Positions 1 to 4,823 of a stretch of DNA of 5,343 nt are shown here, one piece after another (within the stretch, counting starts at the first letter, position 1; the number at the start of each line of letters is the position of its first letter). Both the position numbers and the translations under genes were made by a program. The notes beneath the pieces were generated by a model that searched no databases, was not told the DNA's origin, and saw nothing but the letters and a program-made list of their open reading frames with translations. The DNA is from an uncultured bacterium (GTDB taxonomy: Bacteria > Actinomycetota > Actinomycetes > S36-B12). The stretch lies in the NCBI GenBank assembly GCA_903896585.1, contig CAITYI010000174.1:1-5343 (forward strand), in the 5' to 3' direction.

Positions 1-262
1 CCGCCATTACATTTTGTAACTGTTCTAGGGATTCACCCTGGCCTTGAGAAATCTCTGCCTCGGCGGCTAGAAGTTGTTGCATGAGGGGAACATCCGCGAG
101 GATTGCAATGGTTTCTTCCATGGCTTCCAGATCCTCGGTAGCCATCAAAACGGCCATTGGCTTTCCGTGAACGGTCACGGTGACTCGATCATGTTCGGCC
201 TGAACCCGTGACACCAATTCGGATAGATGGGCCTTTACCTCAGTCAGGGGCACCGTAGACAT
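1..262 (-). CDS. Phd/YefM-family type II antitoxin, 3' end cut by window edge
   Basis: Reading down from the ATG at 262 gives 87 codons without a stop: it begins MSTVPLTEVKAHLSELV, continues VTVTVHGKPMAVLMATEDLEAM near residues 28-48, and has an acidic helical tail (AAEAEISQGQGESLEQL). The N-terminal EVKAHLSELV and the VTxHGKPxAVL segments are typical of the Phd/YefM DNA-binding fold. The C-terminal AEAEI-type stretch is the usual toxin-neutralising part, often paired with a RelE/ParE-type toxin. At 87 residues it is nearly complete; the stop and the expected toxin gene lie beyond the left edge. An in-frame ATG at 268 gives two more residues. No Shine-Dalgarno is visible. A -10-like CATACT (270-275 on this strand) would place transcription start near the second ATG, so a leaderless mRNA is possible. 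It starts only 16-22 nt after the menJ stop, so co-transcription with menJ is also possible. Confidence 0.85.
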   Translation of the reverse strand, partial: MSTVPLTEVKAHLSELVSRVQAEHDRVTVTVHGKPMAVLMATEDLEAMEETIAILADVPLMQQLLAAEAEISQGQGESLEQLQNVMA

Positions 263-284
263 GGTCATAAGTATGACTGGTGGG

Positions 285-1514
285 CTAACTAAACGGTGGG
301 CGTTCATCTAAGGCAATAGACCGGCGCCCGGCGAAATTCCACAATCTGGCGGTCACGTCTTTGTCCTCGGGGGTGATCAGATTCCCCATGACCCGTAATG
401 CAATGGTCATCAGGAAAGTCGACCGCATGCCAATGGGACCGAATGTGGGCAGCAAATGTGGCACGGTAATCAAACCGGCCAGCCTTCGTGCAATAGAAAA
501 TGCAGTGCCGTAATGCACCAATAGTTCCTTGGGCCACACCCGGCTGTAGTCCATGTGTGGATTCACGATTGTCTTGGCAAATAAGTTCGCAGCAAGGTGG
601 CCGGTCTCGAGACCATAATCAATTCCTTCACCATTGAGTGGGTTCACACACCCGGCAGCGTCACCGATTAACACCCAGTTGGCGCCAGCGACATTACTGA
701 CCGCACCACCCATGGGTAGCAGGGCCGACCACGGTGCCCGGACATCGCCTTCAAATTGCCAGGTGTTGCGTTGCTGATCGGCATAGTGGGTCAACAAACC
801 ACGGAGGTTCACCTCCGCTGGACGCTTACTCGTGGCGAGGGTGCCCACACCTACATTGACTTCACCATCGCCAAGGGGGAACACCCACCCGTAGCCAGAT
901 AGCAACTCGTTGTGCTCACCACGTAATTCCAAATGACTGGAAATCCATGGGTCATCGCTGCGATGTGACTTGATGTATCCGCGTGCGGCTACACCGTATG
1001 CGGTTGATCGGTGCCACGAGCGACCGAGTGCGCGACCGAGTTGTGACTTCGCCCCGTCAGCGACAATTAATCTTTTGCAATCAATCGTGGTGCCGTTGTT
1101 GAAAACGACACCGGACACTTTATTGCCAGCCATGACAACATCTTTGGCCCGCAGCCCTTCGAGCACCTGTGATCCGGAATCAATTGCCACTTGGCGAATC
1201 GCAGCATCGAGTTCGAGTCGCGGGGCCGCGCCTCCGTAATTCGGGAGATTTCCTCCAGGCCACGGCAGGTACAACTCTTGTCCGAATCCCGCGGCGCGCA
1301 ATCCCTTATTTCGAGCCCTACCGTCAAGCCACGAGGAGAGGCCGAGGGAGTCGAGTTCAGCGATGGCCCGCGGAGTGAGACCGTCACCACAGGGCTTGTC
1401 CCGCGGGAATTCCTCAGCGTCTACCAAAAGCACATCAAGATTGTGACGCGCGCACCACGCGGCCGCCGCTGAGCCAGCGGGGCCAGCCCCCACAACGAGG
1501 ACATCGGTGCTCAC
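285..1514 (-). CDS. menJ: MenJ-like FAD-dependent geranylgeranyl/menaquinone reductase
   Basis: A flavoprotein of the geranylgeranyl reductase family, 409 residues from the GTG at 1514. It shows the Rossmann FAD motif GAGPAG (residues 9-14), the family signature PCGDGLTP (41-48), a VADGAKS segment (151-157), GYGWVFPLGDGEVNVGVG (207-224) and the second FAD motif GDAAG followed by NPLNGEGIDYGLETG (284-305). Length, these blocks and the terminal RPPFS match mycobacterial MenJ (Rv0561c) as I remember it. MenJ saturates one isoprene unit of the menaquinone side chain at the membrane. Start choice: GTG at 1514 forms a GTGA overlap with the upstream eamA stop, suggesting translational coupling, and gives the N-terminus MSTDVLVVGAG. 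An in-frame GTG at 1529 adds five residues; neither has a clear ribosome binding site. No other menaquinone gene is in view, so the exact quinone or lipid substrate is inferred. Chlorophyll- or archaeal-lipid-type substrates are less likely. Confidence 0.88.
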   Translation of the reverse strand: MSTDVLVVGAGPAGSAAAAWCARHNLDVLLVDAEEFPRDKPCGDGLTPRAIAELDSLGLSSWLDGRARNKGLRAAGFGQELYLPWPGGNLPNYGGAAPRLELDAAIRQVAIDSGSQVLEGLRAKDVVMAGNKVSGVVFNNGTTIDCKRLIVADGAKSQLGRALGRSWHRSTAYGVAARGYIKSHRSDDPWISSHLELRGEHNELLSGYGWVFPLGDGEVNVGVGTLATSKRPAEVNLRGLLTHYADQQRNTWQFEGDVRAPWSALLPMGGAVSNVAGANWVLIGDAAGCVNPLNGEGIDYGLETGHLAANLFAKTIVNPHMDYSRVWPKELLVHYGTAFSIARRLAGLITVPHLLPTFGPIGMRSTFLMTIALRVMGNLITPEDKDVTARLWNFAGRRSIALDERPPFS

Positions 1515-2503
1515 ATTCGTTTTCGCCACGTCCCTATTCTGCCGCTGATCACGCCTTGTGCAATTGCGGCACCGAGCACCACGAGTAAACCACCCAGTGG
1601 CTGATTCCAGGTGATGTTTTCATTCAACAGCAGTGCTCCCGCAATCACCGCGACCAGTGGAGTGAAATAGGTGACGGTACTGGCCGTGGTGGCATCAGCA
1701 GCGGTAACCACCGTGAAGTTCAGGACATACGCGATGCCACTTCCCAGTACGCCAAGCAGTACGACCGCAATAAAAGGACCGGTCTGAAACGCTGTGTCCG
1801 TGATTCCGGTAACCGCCACAATCGGAGTTGTCACCACCAATCCCCACAACATCATGCCCATGGCCAAGGAGATCGGCGCGATGCGTTCACGGGCGGTTGG
1901 CCCGGTTAAGTACCTGCGCGCGAATGGAAATGCAATGCCGTAACAGACAACGGCGGCCAGTAACGCCAACATGCCAACGGGATCATTTTCCCCGCTTGTA
2001 TTCCACACACCAACAACAATCAGAATCCCGATGAACCCCAGAAGGAGTCCAACAATGCGTTGACGTGTTGGTTTCTCCTCCGGGAATGCAATTAGAATGG
2101 CGAGCAGGGTCATCAGTGGTGTTGCGGCGTTAATGATTCCAGCGAGTGCAGATGAGACTCGTGTTTCACCGAATCCGAACAGCATCCAGGGAATCGATAC
2201 CCATAAAAGTGATGCAACGAAGATGTACTTCCAGGACCATCGAGGTGGCAGGGGGGTCTTGGTGACCAGGCTTAACACCGCAAGGGTGAGTGCACCGAAT
2301 GCGATTCGGCCAAAGGCCACACCAACGGGGGTGAACATCTCCAGTCCATATTTAATGAAATAGAAAGAGAATCCCCAAATTAATGCCAGGAGTATGTAGG
2401 AAGGCAACCACGTGCGCCAATTGGGTGTACTCGTATGGGCATTCGTATTCCCACTCGTAGACGGAGGCGTAGTCACGATCCCAAGGCTAGTCACTCGAGT
2501 CAC
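1511..2503 (-). CDS. EamA/DMT-family membrane transporter, paralogue 1
   Basis: A 330-residue polytopic membrane protein of the drug/metabolite transporter superfamily. About ten hydrophobic segments start near residue 25, after a polar Ser/Thr/Asn-rich N-terminus. The two internal halves are typical of EamA proteins: the first carries LALIWG and a GRIAFGALTL segment, the second has TASTVTYFTPLVAVIAGALL followed by NENITWNQPLGG, and the end is AAIAQGVISGRIGTWRKRM. Family members export small metabolites such as amino acids; the substrate cannot be read from sequence. The start chosen, GTG 2503, is the position aligning with paralogue 2, because both genes share GAGTGACTC around the start and CTATCT ten bases before it. 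In-frame GTGs at 2494, 2476 and 2575 are alternatives. Its stop overlaps the menJ start by 4 nt, so exporter and MenJ are probably made together. It is about three quarters identical to its upstream neighbour. Confidence 0.9.
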   Translation of the reverse strand: MTRVTSLGIVTTPPSTSGNTNAHTSTPNWRTWLPSYILLALIWGFSFYFIKYGLEMFTPVGVAFGRIAFGALTLAVLSLVTKTPLPPRWSWKYIFVASLLWVSIPWMLFGFGETRVSSALAGIINAATPLMTLLAILIAFPEEKPTRQRIVGLLLGFIGILIVVGVWNTSGENDPVGMLALLAAVVCYGIAFPFARRYLTGPTARERIAPISLAMGMMLWGLVVTTPIVAVTGITDTAFQTGPFIAVVLLGVLGSGIAYVLNFTVVTAADATTASTVTYFTPLVAVIAGALLLNENITWNQPLGGLLVVLGAAIAQGVISGRIGTWRKRM

Positions 2504-2517
2504 TCGAGTTTCTCGAG
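2494..2517. repeat. Three CTCGAG palindromes at exact 9-bp spacing
   Basis: CTCGAG occurs at 2494-2499, 2503-2508 and 2512-2517, that is every nine bases, and the first two copies are followed or preceded by the same TCA/TGA triplet. The array covers the likely start codon of eamA paralogue 1 and offers two equivalent GTG ACT starts (2503 and 2494). Paralogue 2 has no such array at the matching place, so it arose after the duplication, perhaps by slippage of a three-codon unit. It may be only a micro-repeat; a binding-site role is unproven. Confidence 0.6.
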
Positions 2518-2521
2518 ATAG
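2516..2521 (-). promoter_or_regulatory. Conserved CTATCT box before eamA paralogue 1 start (weak -10 candidate)
   Basis: CTATCT lies exactly ten bases before GAGTGACTC, which contains the start codon, in both eamA copies (here and at 3627-3632). Conservation of box and spacing after the duplicates have diverged suggests a function, most simply part of a promoter giving a very short or absent leader. Match to the TATAAT consensus is poor, so the assignment is tentative. An extra tandem CTAT is present in this copy only. Confidence 0.3.
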
Positions 2522-2539
2522 ATAGCGAAAAAATGCGGT

Positions 2540-2555
2540 ATTGCAAACTTGCAAT
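2540..2555. promoter_or_regulatory. Perfect inverted repeat upstream of eamA paralogue 1 (possible operator)
   Basis: The 16 bases form a perfect dyad, seven-base arms ATTGCAA and TTGCAAT around a two-base centre. It lies 37-52 nt before the likely GTG start of eamA paralogue 1. On the minus strand its second TTGCAA resembles a -35 box, with TATCTA 16 nt downstream as a weak -10. That geometry would suit a repressor or activator site for the exporter gene. The equivalent stretch before paralogue 2 keeps only part of one arm. The regulator is unknown. Confidence 0.45.
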
Positions 2556-2604
2556 ATCAAGAGGAATGAAAGCACCGAAAAGTTGTGACTGGTGGGGCTG
2601 AAAG

Positions 2605-2622
2605 GAAGACAACGGTGCTCAC
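2605..2622 (-). pseudogene. Relic of the menJ start behind eamA paralogue 2
   Basis: Directly overlapping the stop of eamA paralogue 2, the minus strand reads GTGAGCACCG followed by TTGTCTTC, matching the true menJ start (1497-1514) at 16 of 18 positions, including the GTGA stop/start overlap. Identity ends after about 20 bases. As this lies beyond the exporter's stop codon, coding constraint on the exporter does not explain it. The likely origin is that the tandem duplication of eamA carried along the first codons of menJ. The frame now stops after 21 codons (2557-2622). Whether this mini-frame is translated is unknown. Confidence 0.6.
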
Positions 2623-3614
2623 ATTCGTCTTCGCCACATCCCTACTCTGCCCGTGATCACACCTTGTGCAATCGCAGCTCCAATCACAACAAAGAGAGCT
2701 CCAAAGGGTTGATTCCAAGTGATAGTTTCATTAAGAAGGAGGGCTCCGGTAACCACGGCCACCAAGGGTGTGAAATAGGTGACCGTGCTAGCCGTGGTGG
2801 CATCAGAGGCTGCCACAAGTTTGAAATTTAATACCGATGCAAGTCCACTTCCCAAAATACCCAGGACAGCAACGGCAACTAGAGGACCCCACGCGAAGTC
2901 AGTCTTGACAACTCCGGTGAATGCAACAATTGGTCCGGTAACAATCAAACCACCGAGCAACATTGCGAGGGCTAGTGAAATTGGATTGATCGGCTCGCGC
3001 GCACTGGGGCCAATCAAGTACTTGCGCGCATATGGAAAGCCGATTCCGTAACAGGCAACTGCACCCAGAAGAGCAAGCATGCCAACCGGATCATTGCCCC
3101 CACTCCTATTCCACACACCAACAACAATCAGGATTCCTAGAAACCCAATGAATAAACCAATTATTCGTTGGCGGGTGGGTTTCTCCTCTGGGAAGGCAAT
3201 CAACATGGCTAACAGAGTCATGAGCGGAGTTGCTGCATTAATGATTCCGGCGAGTGCCGATGAGACGCGGGTCTCACCGTAGGCATAAAGCATCGCAGGA
3301 ACAGATACCCACAGAATTGATACGACGAAAATATGTTTCCACGACCACCGTGGTGGGAACCAAATCTTGCCCACCACGCTGACCACCACCAGGGTGACCG
3401 CGCCAAATGCAATGCGGCCAAATGCAACTCCCACCGGGGTGAACATCTCTAAACCCACCATGATCAGATAAAAGGTGGACCCCCAAATCAGTGCTAGCGC
3501 CACATACAGGGGTAGCCAGGATCGCCAGGGTGGCCTCGTGATAGTCGATGCCGGGTTGGTATTCAGTGGGCATTCCTTAACAGACTGGGTTGTCGAATTT
3601 GCCTCTGGAGTCAC
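2619..3614 (-). CDS. EamA/DMT-family membrane transporter, paralogue 2
   Basis: A 331-residue multi-spanning membrane protein, a gap-free paralogue of the next gene downstream, with about 75% identical residues by hand alignment over some 300 positions. The most constant blocks are LEMFTPVGVAFGRIAFGA, ETRVSSALAGIINAATPL, IAFPEEKPTRQRI and ASTVTYFTPLVAV. Differences cluster in the membrane segments and in the linker near FPPRWSWKHIF, so the two copies may prefer different substrates. The start is set at GTG 3614, because alignment with paralogue 1 stays recognisable through this codon and its leader; an in-frame GTG at 3686 would add 24 residues with no counterpart likely to be real. No Shine-Dalgarno is visible. 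It is first in the minus-strand series eamA2, eamA1, menJ, antitoxin. About 115 nt separate it from paralogue 1, which probably also has its own promoter. Role inferred from family: export of a small metabolite. Confidence 0.9.
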   Translation of the reverse strand: MTPEANSTTQSVKECPLNTNPASTITRPPWRSWLPLYVALALIWGSTFYLIMVGLEMFTPVGVAFGRIAFGAVTLVVVSVVGKIWFPPRWSWKHIFVVSILWVSVPAMLYAYGETRVSSALAGIINAATPLMTLLAMLIAFPEEKPTRQRIIGLFIGFLGILIVVGVWNRSGGNDPVGMLALLGAVACYGIGFPYARKYLIGPSAREPINPISLALAMLLGGLIVTGPIVAFTGVVKTDFAWGPLVAVAVLGILGSGLASVLNFKLVAASDATTASTVTYFTPLVAVVTGALLLNETITWNQPFGALFVVIGAAIAQGVITGRVGMWRRRM

Positions 3615-3626
3615 TCTATTTGCCCA

Positions 3627-3632
3627 AGATAG
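3627..3632 (-). promoter_or_regulatory. Conserved CTATCT box before eamA paralogue 2 start (-10 candidate)
   Basis: Counterpart of the box at 2516-2521, again ten bases before GAGTGACTC. Shifted by one base it reads TATCTT, four of six matches to TATAAT, which would put transcription start about five bases before the GTG. No good -35 box was found at 16-18 nt, so confidence is low. Confidence 0.3.
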
Positions 3633-3718
3633 TTCAATGACTGTTCGCCATGTTGCTGCAATCAAAATCCGGTGGTTGTGGATCACTGGTTGCGCTCGCA
3701 GCGGTGAAAAGTGAACAT

Positions 3719-4024
3719 ATGCTCATGTTGAGGCGCACCGTCCCAGACAATCCCTTGCGTGGGAGATTTGATCTAGGTACCTGGGCCCACCCAAATGCTC
3801 CACATGCTCCGCCGGGTATGCGCGATACCTCTCTGCACCCGGGGACCGCCAGACCGCTGTTAAGTTGGCGGCTTTCTTTCTGGCTCAATGAGATCCGCTT
3901 CCAAGCCGGACGTTCATTGATTTCACTGGACACCCTTGGTCGACTCGGTGATTGCACTGGAATTCCAGTAGCCCTCTATGCATCGCTGCCAGCGAATCAG
4001 ACCCGCAGTGTGATTTGGCTTTAG
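3719..4024 (+). CDS. Doubtful 101-residue open frame in the 3615-4030 gene-poor region
   Basis: This is the longest plus-strand frame in the roughly 415-bp gap between eamA paralogue 2 and the Cys-rich gene. It can start at ATG 3719 (or 3725) and translates to a Pro/Arg-rich N-terminal half (GTWAHPNAPHAPPG) and a more protein-like second half (RSLISLDTLGRLGDCTGIPV). I recognise no family. There is no Shine-Dalgarno before either ATG, third-position GC is only about one half by hand count, and the opposite strand has an open frame of similar length, so lack of stops is weak evidence. Its stop lies 6 nt before the -35 box of the next promoter, with no terminator between. It may be a decayed or orphan gene, or not a gene. 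Confidence 0.2.
   Translation: MLMLRRTVPDNPLRGRFDLGTWAHPNAPHAPPGMRDTSLHPGTARPLLSWRLSFWLNEIRFQAGRSLISLDTLGRLGDCTGIPVALYASLPANQTRSVIWL
3956..3969. promoter_or_regulatory. Perfect 14-bp palindrome of unknown role
   Basis: ACTGGAATTCCAGT is a perfect palindrome without spacer, about 60 nt before the -35 box of the Cys-rich gene. A partial copy of one arm (CACTGGA) occurs at 3924-3930. It could bind a dimeric regulator. About 0.3 such palindromes are expected by chance in a window this size, so it is only suggestive. Confidence 0.25.
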
Positions 4025-4029
4025 GTTAT

Positions 4030-4057
4030 TTGCATACCCTAGGGGGTATGTTAGGAT
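4030..4057 (+). promoter_or_regulatory. Promoter with CsoR-superfamily type operator in the spacer
   Basis: A -35 box TTGCAT (4030-4035) and a -10 box TAGGAT (4052-4057) are separated by 16 nt. Almost the entire spacer is a dyad: CATACCC, TAGG, GGGTATG (4033-4050), seven-base arms around four bases. The ATACCC-N4-GGGTAT form is what is known for operators of CsoR-superfamily repressors, which sense Cu(I), and in related branches persulfide or formaldehyde. Its position between the boxes implies repression by blocking RNA polymerase. Expected transcription start is near 4064, giving a leader of about 40 nt. The downstream gene encodes a Cys/His-rich miniprotein, which favours a thiophilic metal signal. 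No csoR gene is in the window. Confidence 0.75.
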
Positions 4058-4092
4058 GCACTGTCGCCGATACATTCACCACCCGGACGAAC

Positions 4093-4097
4093 GGAGG
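4093..4097 (+). promoter_or_regulatory. Strong ribosome binding site of the Cys-rich miniprotein
   Basis: GGAGG lies seven bases before ATG 4105 and is the clearest Shine-Dalgarno sequence in the window. It fixes the start of this short gene and rules out the longer in-frame extension upstream, which would run through the promoter. Confidence 0.85.
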
Positions 4098-4104
4098 TTC
4101 AAAG

Positions 4105-4221
4105 ATGTGTAATCCAGCAACCTGCAGTACCTGCGGCAAGATCACCTGGTCAGGCTGTGGCGAGCACGCAGCTCAGGTCATGGCCAGTGTTCCCGAGCCA
4201 AAACGCTGTACCTGCCACTAA
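4105..4221 (+). CDS. 38-residue Cys/His-rich small protein, putative metal-binding
   Basis: The protein starts MCNPATCSTCGKITWSGCG and ends KRCTCH. It has six cysteines (2, 7, 10, 18, 35, 37) and histidines at 21 and 38, including a CxxC (7-10) and a C-terminal CxCH. This density suits binding of Cu(I), Zn(II) or another soft metal as a metallothionein-like buffer or a small zinc-ribbon-like fold; that function is inferred. From memory, similar short proteins with ATCxTCGKxTWxGCG occur in many actinobacteria and remain uncharacterised. Start choice is firm because of GGAGG seven bases upstream. No signal peptide or membrane segment is present, so it should be cytosolic. A CsoR-type operator in its promoter suggests induction by copper or a related stress. 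The stop is followed after about 47 nt by the AA_synth gene, with no obvious terminator, so read-through is possible. Confidence 0.85.
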   Translation: MCNPATCSTCGKITWSGCGEHAAQVMASVPEPKRCTCH

Positions 4222-4233
4222 TTTTGACTGACA

Positions 4234-4262
4234 TCGTCAATCCCGCTGCAACACCGTAGTCT
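4234..4262 (+). promoter_or_regulatory. Probable leaderless promoter of the AA_synth-EthD unit
   Basis: TCGTCA (4234-4239, four of six -35 matches), a 17-nt spacer and TAGTCT (4257-4262, TAnnnT form) are followed by ATG at 4269, seven bases after the -10 box. Transcription would begin at or very near the A of the start codon. There is no Shine-Dalgarno before that ATG, which agrees with a leaderless mRNA, common in actinobacteria. A short inverted repeat, TTGAC/GTCAA (4224-4228 and 4236-4240), overlaps the -35 region and is too weak to act as a terminator for the preceding gene. Confidence 0.5.
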
Positions 4263-4268
4263 GCGCAC

Positions 4269-4823
4269 ATGCAGATTCGCTCGATCATCACTCAAGTCAC
4301 CCAAACACACCGCGAAGCTGATGCTCCCGTTGATCCTGCCACCGTGGTTGCCGTTGCCGCTTTGGTGTGCACCAATCCTGGGGCAGGTCGCGGTCGACTC
4401 GAGGACCTCACCGAGTTAGAACAACTTGGTATTGATTCGGCCACTCGGTTAGTCACCGAAGCCTTGGCAGCGCTCGCCGCTGTCGGTGTGACTCCGGATC
4501 AGGTGCGTGGCTATGGCAAGGGCGCAATCGTTGGAGTTGACGGCGATCGCGAACACACCGCCGCTGTCTTGCACCCACGCTTTGGTGCACCAGTACGTGC
4601 AGCAATCGGTGGTGGCGCTGACATCATTCCCGGTACCAAAATGGTTGCTGGACCTGGTGCATCAATCACCATGCCTATTGGGAATAAGGATGACCGTTGG
4701 GTATTTGATGACATGGATGCGGTCAGTATCTCGATCCCCGATGCACCCAAAGCAAATGAAATCGTGATCGCCCTGGTGCTCAGTGCCGGTGGGCGTCCCA
4801 ATGCACGAGTAAAGAAGCCGTGA
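4269..4823 (+). CDS. AA_synth family (DUF1185) protein
   Basis: A 184-residue soluble protein matching the amino-acid-synthesis family (Pfam PF06684) as I know its pattern: IRSIIT at the N-terminus, NPGAGRGRLEDL (36-47), YGKGAIVG (82-89), GDREHTAAVLHPRFGAPVR (92-110), IGGGADIIPGTK (113-124), NKDD (139-142), IPDAPKANEIVIAL (156-169) and AGGRPNARV (173-181). Length is usual for the family. Despite its name, its biochemical activity is not established to my knowledge; relatives often lie in catabolic clusters. EH (95-96) and H102 are candidate functional residues. The start ATG 4269 has no ribosome binding site but a -10-like box seven bases earlier, so leaderless translation is likely. Its stop overlaps the GTG of the EthD gene (GTGA), indicating a translationally coupled pair. 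Confidence 0.85.
   Translation: MQIRSIITQVTQTHREADAPVDPATVVAVAALVCTNPGAGRGRLEDLTELEQLGIDSATRLVTEALAALAAVGVTPDQVRGYGKGAIVGVDGDREHTAAVLHPRFGAPVRAAIGGGADIIPGTKMVAGPGASITMPIGNKDDRWVFDDMDAVSISIPDAPKANEIVIALVLSAGGRPNARVKKP

Noticed and set aside
1067..1390. 107-codon open frame on the minus strand inside menJ
   Set aside because: It overlaps menJ on the same strand in another frame, its product resembles nothing I know, and menJ is strongly supported there.
970..1472. Several plus-strand open frames opposite menJ
   Set aside because: Low-complexity, Arg/Ser-rich products antisense to a strongly supported gene.
2494..2517. CTCGAG array considered as a CRISPR or insertion-sequence end
   Set aside because: The repeats are only six bases with three-base spacers, and no transposase, terminal repeats or Cas genes are present.
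3786..3850. GC-rich stretch considered as tRNA or structured RNA
   Set aside because: No cloverleaf, T-loop or conserved tRNA positions could be laid out.
3634..3957. 107-codon minus-strand frame in the gene-poor region
   Set aside because: Product is Ser/Pro/Arg-rich without recognisable segments, and it would end inside the leader of eamA paralogue 2.
3952..4104. In-frame upstream extension of the Cys-rich gene starting at 3952
   Set aside because: It would run through the -35, operator and -10 sequences, lacks a ribosome binding site, and the GGAGG before ATG 4105 sets the real start.
4224..4240. TTGAC/GTCAA inverted repeat considered as a terminator
   Set aside because: Five-base stem and no T-run after it; it also overlaps the likely -35 box.
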